From Gigaspora margarita (lineage: Eukaryota; Glomeromycota; Glomeromycetes; Diversisporales; Gigasporaceae), in assembly GCA_009809945.1 (NCBI GenBank), contig WTPW01000063.1:140256-204255 (forward strand): 64,000 nucleotides of DNA. The letters are read 5' to 3'. A program made the position numbers and the translations under genes. Positions 33,961-46,842 of the stretch are shown here, in pieces (within the stretch, counting starts at the first letter, position 1; each line of letters begins with the position of its first letter). The notes beneath the pieces were generated by a model. That model had not been told where the DNA came from, did not search any database, and saw only the letters and a list, made by a program, of their open reading frames with translations.

Positions 33961-34782
33961 TAGTATTTTTAAAGAGATAGTAAAATAATATAGACTTGGT
34001 TTAAGCATTATGTTATATAGGTAGGTGCACAAATTTTGCAATACTATGGATAATATTTTAGATAATAAAGTTAATTTTTTTAAAATATCAAAATTTGAAT
34101 TAAAGGTCCAGCTCACTGTTATATAGTATAAGAAAAAATATATTAGTAATAAGATAAAATTTTTTATCTAAAAAAGAATACTTATTTAATATTTAAAATT
34201 GTAAACAAGAAAAAACTTAAAAATAATGAAATTCTACTATCTAAAAATATATATATATTTATAATGGCACCAGGATATAGTTGAGATTTTCTGAATATGT
34301 AATTATTACTGCAAATTATCTAATAGATAATTATGATTTGGTATAATCAAAAAATTTAAAAAAACATTTGCTTTGTCAAAAATCACTTGTTTCAAAAGCA
34401 TCATAAAAACATCTTTAGTGCTTTAATAAAAAGGGTTGAGCAATTTTACTTTTAAAGCTCTTCTGACCATTATACTAGTATAGATCTAACTCTAATTTAA
34501 ACCAACAAAAAATTTTTGATTATCATATAATTAGAAAATCTCTCCTAAATTCTGAATCTGAAAATATATATGCAAACTAAAAAAAGCTTCTAAAACAATA
34601 AAAAGCTATTATCTAAATTGGCAATTATAGTAATAATAGCATTATCAATAAGATATTATAATAAGGGTACTGCTATTTACACCATGGTTTTTGCTATTTG
34701 CACCATAGTTTTTGTGTAACATTAGATTATTAATCAATCATTTCTATTTGCACCATGGCATCATTGGCAAATTTTATATATA

Positions 34783-35012
34783 GATATATATCGATTACTA
34801 ACCGGTAAGATATATATCAATGATCAACACCCCTGCCGATTATTATCGATAGTGATAGTAATCGATATATATCTGGTTAATCGATATATATCTACTAGAT
34901 ATATATCGATTAACCAAATATATATCGATAATCAACACCCCTGCTGATTATTATCAATAGTGATAGTAATCGATATATATCTAATATGATATCAATTAAT
35001 AATTATTATATT
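34783..35012. repeat. ATATATCGATTA word block (subterminal, left)
   Basis: ATATATCGATTA and inverse occur about eight times, with a doubled AATCAACACCCCTGC and GATTATTATCGATAGTGATA. A corresponding block is at 46115-46290 near the other end of the element. Confidence 0.7.
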
Positions 35013-35199
35013 CACATAATCATGCTCACAAGGTTTCACAATTTATTATAAATTTTATTTTTTTATTTATTATTATTATATATTATATTTTAAATTAAAT
35101 AATCAATATTTGCAAGTTTTCGCAATTTAATATAAAAATTATTTATTTATTATTATTATATATTATATTATATTACATATTTTTATTATATATTATTAT

Positions 35200-36174
35200 A
35201 AAAAAAATGAAAAACCAAAAAAAAACCCTCCGAAAAAAAATAACAAAAAAAACAAAAATGAAAAAATAGTAATAATTTTTAACTACTTTCGCACTTCATC
35301 GCTCATATTCACTACTTCTTGCAAAGTGTCAGAGAAGTTAGAGTTGTTGTTCTTGCAAGTACCAGAAAAGTCAGATCGTTTTCTTGCAAAGTTTTGAAAA
35401 AATTCAGGAATAAATAAAATAAAATTAAAAAAATAAGTAAAAAAAAAGAAAAACAAACAAAAACAAAAACGTAAGCAAACTAAATAAAAAAAAACAAAGC
35501 TCCAAATCTCTATTTTTCTAAAGTAGAAATCGTTGAAGGTTTTCGCAATGTACTGGAATAATAAAAAAATAAAAATTAAAGAAATAAGTAAAAAGAAAAC
35601 AACAGAATATAAGCAAACTGAATAAAAAAAAATAAAATCCCAAATCTCCATTATATTTGCTTTTATTCACTCATATTCACTTCTATTCGCTTATATTCAC
35701 CTATTTTCGCTACTTTCTAAAAAAATAGTAAGTAAAAAAATAAAAAAACAATTCTCAGAAGTGTTAGTGTTATACCACTTGTACAAACACAAGAGGAACA
35801 AGAAAAATTACCCATATGATTCCATATGAATGCAAGAGAACGAGCAAGTCCACCCTATATGAATGCAAGAGAAATGAGCAAGACCTCCTCATACGAATGC
35901 AAGAGAAAAAAACAAATGGACCACCTACAAGAACACTAAAAATCTACGCAATACTATCTACAAGAATACCAAGAGGCACGTAAAGCTATTCTACAAGAAC
36001 ACCAACGACACAAGCTAGCGACAATTCCAATGATGACACCAACGACGACATCAACTACAACACTAGCGATGACACCAACTAGGACAACACCAATGCGTTG
36101 CCTTGCGCAAAGTGTCAAAAGTCTCTATATTTCATGCCAAAAAGTGTTTTTTTGTAGAAATAAAATAAAAAAAA
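35200..36174. repeat. Low-complexity and tandem DNA in the 12.3 kb element
   Basis: A unit of about 130 bp (AAATAAGTAAAAAGAAAA, GCAAACTGAATAAAAAA, CCAAATCTCCATT) is duplicated at 35390-35520 and 35540-35655; then GAATGCAAGAGAA repeats (35830-35905) and CAATGATGACACCAAC repeats (36005-36095). A 122-codon minus frame here is a translated repeat, not a gene. Confidence 0.5.
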
Positions 36175-36529
36175 TTTTTTTTTTTATTAATATAATGTCA
36201 TAGTAGAAACTTTGTTACAGCAGCCTTAAATTAATCCTAAGATTAATAGTCTCTTTGTTGTCAAGTAGAGATAGGTGAGGGGTCAGATAAGTTCTTGAAC
36301 CAGGCTAACAAATTCCTCCAACCTGAAAACTAGTTGAAGTAAAGAGATATGGCTATAGAAAAATTCTATAGTAAAGATTTCTAACTACATTTGTACTACA
36401 GATCACCCAATATGACATTACACCTTCTATTTCCTATTTTATACTATTATTAATTTAAACTAATAAAAAAATGTAGTTAGGATAGGTTGGAGAAAATCTA
36501 AGGTGTTAATCATGATATTATAAAAAGCA

Positions 36530-39500
36530 TGTTGTTAGGGGGTAGCCTTGTAAGTACCATTTTTCAATAGCAGAGTGTAGGTTTATTGGTTGTATATGAG
36601 TTTTTGATGTATTTGCTTGAGTAGTGCTTGATAGTAGAGTTATTTTAGTATGTTTAGTTTTTTTTTATGATATTCCGGGCTATTTCCCATTGATGTTGAA
36701 ATATATTACGTTGACTATATAATGTGATAAAACCAATTTAAGAGATTATTTGAGAAGTTAGTGAGAAAGAGTTCAGTTTGTTTTTTTAGAAGAATTTTGG
36801 TATTATGATATGTTGGTTTGAAGTATATTCCTAGAATAGTAGGTATAAGAAAGATGTATTGTATATTAGTAGAGTTAGTTGATAGTAATGAAAGGATATT
36901 AAGAAGTGTAATATCTGAGATCGATGTTATTTGGGATTGTTAAAGTGTGTTATTAATTATATTAGTAAGCGATTGTTGGATGTTTCAGTATTTTTGGAAC
37001 ATAGGAGTATATAGAGAATATCTTCAATTGAAGAGCATTTACAATATTGATTTGTTGTGTATAGATTTGGGTAGCGAATGTTAAGGTTTTGCATTGTTGG
37101 GAGGTTGTTTGTTAGGATTTTAATATAGAAGGAGTATAAAGAGGAATTGTATTCTAAAGATTTAAGTATTTTAAAAGTTAAGTTCCAGATTATATCTAAG
37201 GTATAATTGTTAAAAAATTTAAGAGATGACCAAGATATTAGTTCTTGAATTTTGATAGTATTTTTGATAAAGGAGCGAGCTTTGTGTGTTATTATATAAT
37301 TGTTCCATAAAAAGTGAGTAGGTAGTTTGAAGTATGTATAGAAGATTTCTATTATAGGTTTATCAGAGCCTTGTTTTGCTATCAGGTCAGCTTGATTATG
37401 CAGAGAACTAGTTGAGTGTGATTCAACCTTGATAGGAGTAATAGAAATGTTTTTTGTAGATTTAATAGAGTTAATAATTGAGATTATATTCTAGTTTTTG
37501 TTTTGAATAAGTTTAAAGAAAGGAGGATTGATTAGGTTTTTGATTGCAGATAAGTTATCAATATATATTGTAATAACAGAGTTATTTGGTATAGCAAGTA
37601 AAAGAGGGATAGTTGCTATTAATTCAGAGTGAGAAGAGTCTGAAGAAGGATTTATTGCTGCATTAAAGTAGATAGAAGGGTTATTTTCACAAATCCAGCC
37701 TATACCAGATTTGATATTTGAGGATTGAAGATTTTTAATGGAAGCATTAGTAAAAAAGTTAAAGTGAGTTGTATTTAGATTAAGGATATTGTTGTATATT
37801 TGAATCAGTTGATTTTGGTAATAAGGGGTTTTAATACTATGATATATAAGATGTATCTCACGAGAGAGAATATTAATTTGGGGTTGATAAGGGGAGGGAA
37901 GTAAGGGCAAGTCTAAGTTGTTAAAGATATCAATTATAGGGAGAATTTCTTTATAGTCTATTTGTAAAAGAAGTCTATTAAACTTGATTTGCCTATATGG
38001 AAGATTTATAGATTTGAAATTTCGTGGGAGATTAGTGATTTCTAAAAGGTTTGATTGTCCTGTAGATGTTTCACTAGATTGATTAATTTTGTAGAGAGTA
38101 GTTTGCTGAGATTTGTTTAATTGCAGAATGATTTTATCTTGATTATTGAATAATAGTTGGTAAGGAAGTGAGTTGGAAGGGGATATTAGATCAGTTGTAT
38201 TGATGAAGCTATTTCTTGAGGGTAGTTTAATATGTGGCCATATAATATGGATAGAGTTAAGTTGTTGTGTTTGAGTAAGTCGAGTGAACCAAGAAGGTTG
38301 GCAACCTCTAGTTGTTTTGTTTGTTTGAAGATATATATTGTTCCAAGGAAGGAAAGAGTTGTTATTTGTAGTTGTAATTTGTTCAATGAATAAAATTTTG
38401 TTGTTTCTGAGGCTATTAATTGTAAGATTATTAGGAGTTGTAGGAAGTATATCATAGATTAGATGTGTATGTTCAGGAAGAGAAGGTGGAAATGTTATAA
38501 TTGAAGGAATAAAGGAAATTGTTATATTATTTTTAGCTAGTTGTGCAAGATAGAAAAGGAAAGTATAGTTTTGTGTTTCTTGATGATGCAAAATAAGGGT
38601 TTCTTTAGTAAGTTTAGGAGACCAAGTTTTTAATAGCCAGGATTTAATTCAAGCGATACCAATATCTGAGAGAAGTGAGGAGGTAATAAAAATACGTTCA
38701 ATATTAGAGATACTGACTTTTTGGATTAAATTAGTAAAAGTAGGTAAATTAAAGGCAAGTGGATTTGTAAGTGAGATGTTATTAGTGTTCTTGGCTAGTA
38801 AGAGCATTTTTTTGTTTGTATAGAAAGTAATCAGGAGAGTTTGGTTTGTGTATTTTTATGAATAAGAACAATTTGCAAAAGATATTCTAAAGAGGGTTGA
38901 AGTATAAGGTTGAATAAGGAAGATATTTGCGAAAATAGCAATTTTTTGTATCTAATAAGAATTAGAAAGTTTTCTATTTTATTATATATTATATCTAAAG
39001 TTGGTTTGGTTGAGCCTTTGCCATCATAGAAGATACCTAGGTATCTAATTATATCTTTAGGTTTTCGAGGAGTAATTGTTTAATTGTTATAAAGAAGTTT
39101 GTGATTAGTTGTTTTTGAGTTTTTGGGGAGGATATGGAGTAGATCAGATTTGGTAGGGTTAACTTTAATGTTATTAATTTTGTATAAGATAGCGACATCA
39201 TTAAGAATATTTTGTAGAGTTTCTGGATGTTCACAATGCCACACTGTGTCATCCATATAGGCTAAAGGAGGGATAGTAATAGTAGTTGGGATTGTATTAA
39301 AAATTGTATCAAGTGGTAAAGAGAAGGAGATTTTTAGGAATTGATTATTATATTTTTGAGCAATAAAAGCAAGAATAGGATCATAGTAAATCTTCCAAAG
39401 GAGAAGAGAGTAGGTCTCTCCTTGTTCAATACCAGAGATAATAGGAACTGGTGATGTAAGTCTATAAGATGTAATTACTTTAGCTGCACGAGAGGTATGC

Positions 39501-42318
39501 AGTTCAGATATTAAATTAATGCCAGAATTAGGGATACCAATTCTTCGACAAGCATCTTGTAAGCATCTGATATTGATTCTATCAAATGCTTTAGACATGT
39601 CTTGAAATAGTATTCATGCTTCTTTGTTATGGGAGATGTAATGTTCGATAGTATTATATAAAATTTGAATTGGTGTATGTGTTGAAGAGTTTTTAGTAGC
39701 TGTGAAATTTAAATTAGAAAGAAGGTTGTTTGTTGAAATTATTTTGTCCACGCGGCTAGTAAAGATTTTTGTAAAGACTTTTTTAAAGGGCTCAATAATA
39801 GAGATTGGTCGAACTTGGTTAAGTGTAAAGTCCCAGTTGAATTTTTTTGGAATAAGAAATATGTTTGAAGATTTCCATTCTGTTGATATTTTTTGCAATT
39901 GGAGACATTTATTAATAAAGGATCTGAAAATGATTGGTACTGTAGGGCTAGCATGTTTAATATGCTCGTAGCATATTTCAGAAGGGCCAGCTGCTTTTTG
40001 GTTTGGGAGATTAGAGATTGTTTCTGACCATTCCTAATCTGTGATTGTTTTGAATAAGTCGTTAAAGAGAGGTTCGAGTTCTGGATGTAGTTGATAGAGT
40101 TGGTTTAGGTCAGCAGGGATTGGTTGAAGAGGTTTTTCAGAAAAGTATTCTAAAAAATAGTTTTGTATTTGCTCTAAGATTTCACTGTGCTTTGTAAGAA
40201 GGGTATTGCTAATTAGGAGGCAGTCAATGTTGATATTGTTATATTTCTTGAGTATTTTTTTGTAGAAAAGTTTGGGGAAGTCCGTATAGGTTTTGTCTCT
40301 GTTTTCTATTTTTTGTTTAATTTTGTTATATAAGTTTTGTTGATATTGATAATTTAGTGCGGTTTTGATTAGTTGAAATTCATTTTTGATTTGGAGAAGG
40401 TTTGGGGGATTGGTTTGCAGAGAGTTGTCAGGATATTGGGTTTGGTATTTGTTGAGAAGGTTTGGAAAGTTGGGTGATTGAAAATGGTTTTTAAGAAATT
40501 GGATTTGCTTGTATCTATAATATAATGGTGATTGTTTAGTAGAGGAAGCGTCTTGAATTTCTTTAATTGTTTTGATTTTCTTAAAGGGAATGTGTTTGGT
40601 AGCTGCTTTAGTTAAAGCTTTGCATATTTGGTTTCAAGTAAGATTGAGTTGATTTTGGTTTGAAATTGATTGAATTTTAGGAGAGATATGTTGCAGGTTG
40701 CGTGTGGTTTGCATGGAATAGTCTTGAATAGTTGATTTGGAGCAGTTTTTCCAGAGAAAGCATTTTCTTTTTTGTTGCTTATAAGGTTTAGATTTGTTGA
40801 TTATAATTGAGATTTCTAGGGTTATTATTTTATGGTCTGATTCGAGTATAGTATCTGTAAGAATATCTGTGTATTCAATATTTGTAATTGATAGATTAGT
40901 TCAAATTTGGTCTATTCTACTCTGGATATTGGCTTATTGGAATGTGAAGTTCTGAGTATTAGAGAAGAAGAAACAGTAAATATCTTTGCATTGATGGCTA
41001 TGAAGAAAGTTGATAAGTTGGGATTCGGGTATTGAGGATTTTTTTGCTGGGGAATGATCTAGTCTTGGGTTTGGAATACTATTAAAGTCACCCATAATAA
41101 TAAGTTTGTAGTTGGGATCTTGAGCAAGAGAAATTATATGTTCTTGGATATCTTTACGGATTTGTTTCTTCTCTTGAGTAGGAACATAAATTTGTAAGAG
41201 ACGTATTGCCAGGTTTTTGAAGTGAAAATCAAGGCCAATGACATGGTCATTGTAGTTATGTGTATGGGCAATATGTTTTGCAATTTTATGATGAATAAAG
41301 ATACCTACACCTGCCTAGTATGGAGAGGAGTAAGAGCTCCAGAAGCTAGTATAGTTGGGTATTTGATTATTAAAGAATTTTTCTTCTTTTATTGAAAGAT
41401 GAGTTTCAGAAAGGCCTAGAATTTCAAAAGAGTTATTGTTAAGAGTTTCTAAAATGGAGAGTTTTTTGTTTGGTTGGATAAACCATTAATATTTAAAGAG
41501 GCAATTTTAATAGGAATTGAAGCATATTCTANGNTAANAGAGGGANTTGGTGTAGNATNNATTGAGNNTTGGTTTANANAGAGTTCACAAGTTTGTAGAG
41601 ATGGTATATTTGTTGGACAATTGGATTTAAGAGAAATATTTAGAAAGTTGATAAGGTTTTTAAAGGGAAGTAGAGAGTGATTTGGTAAAAGAGATGTTTC
41701 ATGTGGCAAGTATATGTGTGCTTCTTCAGAGTTGTATTTGTTTTTTGTTTGGATGGAAAGTTTGATATATTGTTCAGAAAAGAATGTTGGGTAGTTTGAT
41801 TTGATAAATTGTATTAAGGAAGCAATTGTTTGAGGTGAAGGTAGAAGTTGAAGTTTGTAGTAGGATAAGAATTTGTTATAACATGTAGCAGGATCATAAA
41901 GATCAAGTAGACTAAAAGGAGGAGGATTGTTAGGTTTGCCTAATATAGTATTTGTAGTTGGAGATATATTGTTATTGTCTGAATCTTCAAAAGTAAAATC
42001 TCTAAGAGGTCTTGATTTGGATGATGAGGTATTTATGAAAATAGATGAGATAGTAGTTTTTTTGGATGTTGTAAAAAAAGTATTTGGAGAAGGGGTCTCA
42101 GCAGGATTTGATGAATTGGAAGCTGAGACCTTTTGGGTTTCTTCTATAGAGTCACTCACCATATGCCCGGCTTTCATGGCTGTGCAAGAATCCAAAATCT
42201 GCTCTGTATGTTGAGTCTGACCATTATTAATTGGTTCTTTCACGTAAATAGGCTTTTCTACCTGCCTACTTACATCATTCTCTTCCAAAAATGGCCCATT
42301 ATCAATGGAGAACATCAT
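36530..42318 (-). pseudogene. LINE ORF2: AP endonuclease, reverse transcriptase, RNase H; decayed
   Basis: Replication protein of a non-LTR retrotransposon. From the ATG at 42318-42316 the frame starts MMFSIDNGPFLEENDV, and after a linker of about 260 residues the endonuclease begins (IKIASLNINGL near 41500). Catalytic motifs GDFNS (41078-41092) and SDHK (about 40832-40845) are intact. RT motifs follow: RPISIIEPFKKVF near 39810, then DMSKAFDRI (39578-39604), GIEQGE, and the active site AYMDD (39248-39262). RNase H lies at about 37500-37760 but its first motif is TNAS (37740-37754) instead of TDGS, losing a catalytic Asp; HSEL, IDN and NQADLIA remain. A C-terminal C-K-C cluster is near 37030. 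Stops break it, including TGA at 39614-39616 and 40911-40913, both where Trp is expected, plus frameshifts and a stretch of ambiguous bases at 41532-41578. APE-RT-RNase H order suits fungal I/Tad-like LINEs. Confidence 0.8.
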
Positions 42319-44704
42319 TATTTTGGAAGCAGTAGCTGCATTGATGTTCTCTATAGAAGGAGTTATTGGAAAAGTGAACTGTTAGAAGTTGAAGAATTTG
42401 GAGAGAGGAAGAGAGAGTTATCTAAGGAAGATGGAATGTTAATTTTATAGTATTTAATAATAAATTTCTCTGCTTCAATGTAATGTTTGAGTTCATAATC
42501 TTGTTGGATTTGAGAGATTGAGAATTTGGTAGGTCAGTTTTGGATATTATAATAAAGAATTATGCGTGCGAGTGTGTGAGGATTAGTGGAGGGGAAAATA
42601 GTTTTTTCTAGAGCTTCTTCAAGTTTAAGAGTTGAGATATTATCATTTGTAGCTGCTGCATCAATGTAGGCTTTGAAGTAGGAATAGAAGTAGTATGTAG
42701 TTCATTTGGGGTTTATTTCTAGATTGTTGTTTTTTGCAAACTTTTGGTCTGCTTCAGTAGCCAATGTGTTTAGTGTTTGTATTGGAAAGGCCTTTTTAAA
42801 GGTTGCTAGGTATTGGTTTCCAGAATTAAAGATAGTAAAATCCAGGTTAATAGGAGTAGTTGTTGAAGTTTCTTTTTTGGGTGGTGCTAGGAATGTTTTG
42901 AAGGATTTGTCAAAAGAGAAAGTAGATAGATTAGATAGGTTGTATTCAGTATCCTTGGGCAGGATTGAGCAATTTTTATCTTTGCAAGTGTGAATATGGT
43001 AGAGGGCTTCTTTGGAAGTTTGAAAAGAGCAATTTTGGAGAGAAGAGGGGTTTGAGATTTCATATTTAGAGGGTAAATATTTTTTGCATTCTTCAGCGAG
43101 TGTTATTGCAATTTGGTATTTAAGATAGTTGTGAGTTTTGGTTTTATTAATGTCAACAAATTGTTTTTTATAAGCCTTAAAAAAGTTTTCAAACCAGGAG
43201 TTAAAGTCATTAATATAGGGTTTAAGTAATGGAATATGGAAGGTGTTTGTGAATCTGAATTTAGGAATATTGAGAGTAACTGTGATGTGAATCAGTTATT
43301 GTTGTAAATACTAAAAAGAGGTTTTTTGGCATTATCATATTCAAAGTTGTATTTCAAAGAGAGTCTAAGTGGGTGAAGATCAAGTTTTTCTATAAATTTT
43401 TGATAGTGAATTGTTCTATATTTGTTGTGAAGGAAGAGATATAATCGAGCAAAATTGATTGCTACTTTGCTGCAGTTAGCAATGGTGTAAGGAGGAATTG
43501 AATAATGGGATTTGAAAATATGAACATAGTTGAGTTTAGTAAATAGAAGTTCAGTAAATTTGGTGAGTAGGTTCTTTAAAGTTGAAGTATAGACATATTG
43601 GAGAATATTGAATTCAGGAGAGAGTGATTGATTTGATTGTTTGAGGAATTCTGTAAGGAAGTCTAGTTTTTCTGTAGCCATAGATTTGAGTAAATAATTG
43701 AAGCTTTGTTTTTGAGAAGGTTTAGAAGTTGGTTCTTTTCCTGTAGTAGTTGGAATTGTTTGGCCTGGAGTAAATTTGCGGAGATATGTTTTGGTGAAGT
43801 TAAAATGTTTTTGGCAAGTGTTGTGTTTAGTTTGGTGTTTTGTTCCATTTTTTGAGTAATTGGGTAGTTGGCAAACCAATCAAGATCTTGGGAAGTGTCT
43901 CTGGCAGTTTTGTTAGCTTTTGGTTGTTGACTTTGCTTTTGTCTAAGTANTTTACCTCTGTGGGCAAGATTTTGAAGGAGCTCGATCTTTTTTGTTTTGG
44001 TTAGTTGATGGAAGAAGTAGAAATGGTAAAAAGAACGTTGTTCTTGAGTAAGTACTTTAGTTAAGGGAATGGGTTTGAGTTTGACATATTGTAGATTGGC
44101 GACACATTCACGATGGATTAAGAAGCCTTTAAAGATCACAGCTTTGGAGTAGTCTGGTGCATGCCTAGTTTCCTGTTCTTGAATAAGAACACAAGGAATG
44201 TTTTTAATTTTACATAGATTGCATATATGATAGTATTGAGAATGAGGCATAATTGCAACTGGGGTTGGGTCTGTATGAAGGTTAGAAGATTTGATTTGTG
44301 AGATAGGTTGTAATTCTTGTTGTTTTTTGGAACTAGGAGATTTGGGAAGATGATCAGTAATTTTTTTGAAGCGTTGTTTTTAAATAACTGTAGCTGGGGA
44401 AATATCCATTGCAGTTCACTTAGAAGAGGAAGAAGGAGTAGTAGGATGAGTGATTCTGTAGTGTTTAGATATAAAATTAGTATGGAATTTATGGCAAAGA
44501 CAGGTTGTTAAGGCTGATTGGGTTGGCATTTTAAAGTAATGATGTTGCTTGTTGGCTTCACAGTTTAAAGGATTAATATCTTTAGGTAAGATATGTAGAG
44601 TAAGTGGGTCTGTTTTTTTAGTACCAATACCAAAACAGTCTGGTATTTATTATAATAGTATTAAAATCATAAGTATCTGGTTCTTCTGTTATCAAAGTAG
44701 GCAT
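42302..44704 (-). pseudogene. LINE ORF1 (nucleic-acid-binding type), decayed
   Basis: Runs from a possible ATG at 44704-44702 (MPTLITEEPDTYDF) to TGA at 42304-42302. A Cys/His cluster (CLCHKFHTNFISKHYRITH) near 44440-44510 and another CNLCKIKNIPC near 44205 look like zinc-binding fingers, as expected of an RNA-binding LINE ORF1. The longest intact pieces are 44250-43663 and 43879-43292, which overlap in different frames, showing a frameshift near 43700-43850. Downstream sequence remains protein-like (HITVTLNIPKFRFTNTF, FSFDKSFKTFLAPPKKE) but has TGA stops at 42704-42702 and 42536-42534 in positions that suit Trp. The end (QCSYCFQNND) overlaps the ORF2 start by 17 nt. Function as an RNP protein is by analogy with other LINEs. 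Confidence 0.65.
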
Positions 44705-45505
44705 TTTGAAGGACTTTTAGTAAATTTGTTAGGCTTAGTATTAAAGAGAGTGGAGAGGGCTTCACGAAGAGATAAAATTTATTTTGTGTAATATTACACT
44801 ATTTGAATAACTTTTTTATGATTAGTGTAGCTAAAGGTGTGGCTAGTGTAGCTAGTATAGCTAGTGTGGCTTGTAGCACAAAGTGGCTTGTGTGAGGTTC
44901 TAAAAATAGTAGGTAATGCTATATGGATCTGTATAACTTTAGAAAGAATACAGATTTGTAATTATTTGTTTTGTGTAAAATTAGTAAAGATTTAAACAGG
45001 AAATTTTTAAATGGAATTATTAATTGAGTGAACCACTAATTTTTAAGTTTCTAAAACGTGTTTAGGGCCGGATTTGAGTAGAAAAAAAAAGAAAAAAGGG
45101 GGTAAAAAGAAAGAAATAAAAAAAGTATTATAGGAAAAGAAGTTTGGAGTGATTTGACTATAAAATAGTCAATATTGGGCTGTTTGTAATGAATTTTATA
45201 TCAAAATAAAGCTGTGAGCGAGCTGGAGGACTTTGTCTTAAGGAACAAGACCAGTTTTCTTGGCAATTTTTGAGCAAACTCAAAAAGTATTTAATTTGAC
45301 AAGAAAGTATTTAGTTTAGTTAAAATCTTTTTTAGAGCTATGAAACTTGGTAGTTATATGTAAGTTTGGGTGTAGAACAATAAAATTTAATTAAAAAAGT
45401 ATGTTAACAAAGTAGTTTTAAAGAAAACTTAGATTTTGTTTTAGCAAAATTTTGGTACAAGTGATCATCAGGAAGAGTTAGTGAATCGTTTTTTTTTAAA
45501 AAAAA

Positions 45506-46108
45506 NNNNNNNNNNNNNNNNNNNNNNNNNNNNNNNNNNNNNNNNNNNNNNNNNNNNNNNNNNNNNNNNNNNNNNNNNNNNNNNNNNNNNNNNNNNNNNN
45601 NNNNNNNNNNNNNNNNNNNNNNNNNNNNNNNNNNNNNNNNNNNNNNNNNNNNNNNNNNNNNNNNNNNNNNNNNNNNNNNNNNNNNNNNNNNNNNNNNNNN
45701 NNNNNNNNNNNNNNNNNNNNNNNNNNNNNNNNNNNNNNNNNNNNNNNNNNNNNNNNNNNNNNNNNNNNNNNNNNNNNNNNNNNNNNNNNNNNNNNNNNNN
45801 NNNNNNNNNNNNNNNNNNNNNNNNNNNNNNNNNNNNNNNNNNNNNNNNNNNNNNNNNNNNNNNNNNNNNNNNNNNNNNNNNNNNNNNNNNNNNNNNNNNN
45901 NNNNNNNNNNNNNNNNNNNNNNNNNNNNNNNNNNNNNNNNNNNNNNNNNNNNNNNNNNNNNNNNNNNNNNNNNNNNNNNNNNNNNNNNNNNNNNNNNNNN
46001 NNNNNNNNNNNNNNNNNNNNNNNNNNNNNNNNNNNNNNNNNNNNNNNNNNNNNNNNNNNNNNNNNNNNNNNNNNNNNNNNNNNNNNNNNNNNNNNNNNNN
46101 NNNNNNNN
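45506..46108. other. Assembly gap (603 N)
   Basis: Undetermined bases within the right arm of the 12.3 kb element, next to the ATCGAT word block. Confidence 0.99.
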
Positions 46109-46317
46109 ATTAAATATCGTTTCAAATAATTCTGATTATAATCGATTTATAGATATATAACGATTTAATATAAAAATATGATATATATCGATTTAGATAT
46201 ATATCGATTTTTATCCAATTAATTGATATATAATGATATTTTATAATCGATATAAAACGATTAAGTGTTATATATCAATTAATATCTATATATAAAATTT
46301 GCGGATGATAGTTATAC

Positions 46318-46842
46318 AAACATTTGAAAAATCTTATCTTGCACCCTACATGTTGTTAATCTACAAAAAAAGATTTATTAGTGCAATATTAAAACGGTCT
46401 AATATTACATAAAAATTGCGAAAATTTTATTCTGCACCCCTACATGTTGCTAATCTACAAAAAGGCGAGTTTTTATTGGTGTGACATAAAAATTTCCAAG
46501 GTTACTCAAAATTGTGAAATTCTGGTCTGCATTATGTTAAGGCCTTAAGAAATTAGGGTAAGAGTTGGCCCATATTATAAAATTAGAGTTAGGTTTGGCC
46601 CATATTATAAATTAGATTAGCAGGCCTACTAGAACATACTAACCAGTCCCAAGGTTATACAAAAATTGTGAAATCTTATCCTGCACCCTACATGTTGTTA
46701 ATCTACAAAAAAGGTGTTTTTATTGGTGCAGTATTAAGAAAGCCTAAGGTTATATAAAAATTGCGAAAAATCTTTTTATATATTGTTAAGCTACAAAAAA
46801 AGAAGGAGTTTTTATTGGTGCAATATATATTACCATGGTGCA
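46318..46842. repeat. Tandem repeat, four to five degenerate units of about 100-120 bp
   Basis: Each unit has TTGCACCCTACATGTTG, TTAATCTACAAAAAA, TTTTTATTGGTGCA and AAAATTGCGAAA. It lies between the subterminal and terminal inverted repeats on the right side only; the left end has no such block. Confidence 0.7.

Larger units (their letters stand above)
36175..45111 (-). mobile_element. Almost full-length LINE inserted in the 12.3 kb element
   Basis: The minus-strand poly-A is the T-run at 36175-36185. ORF1 and ORF2 follow on the minus strand from about 44.7 kb to 36.5 kb. AGAAATAAAA lies just before the T-run (about 36156-36165) and AGAAATAAAA at about 45112, a possible target duplication that would set the 5' end at 45111; this end is tentative. 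Confidence 0.7.

Noticed and set aside
35283-35651. 122-codon minus-strand frame rich in Phe and Leu resembling a membrane protein
   Set aside because: It is a translated A-rich tandem repeat; the hydrophobicity comes from poly-T on the minus strand.
41927-42993. Plus-strand frames of about 95-105 codons at 41.9-43.0 kb
   Set aside because: They lie antisense to the LINE ORF1/ORF2 coding sequence, which carries the recognisable motifs.
45481-46125. Two 200-codon frames at 45.5-46.1 kb
   Set aside because: They run through the 603-bp gap and contain no real sequence.
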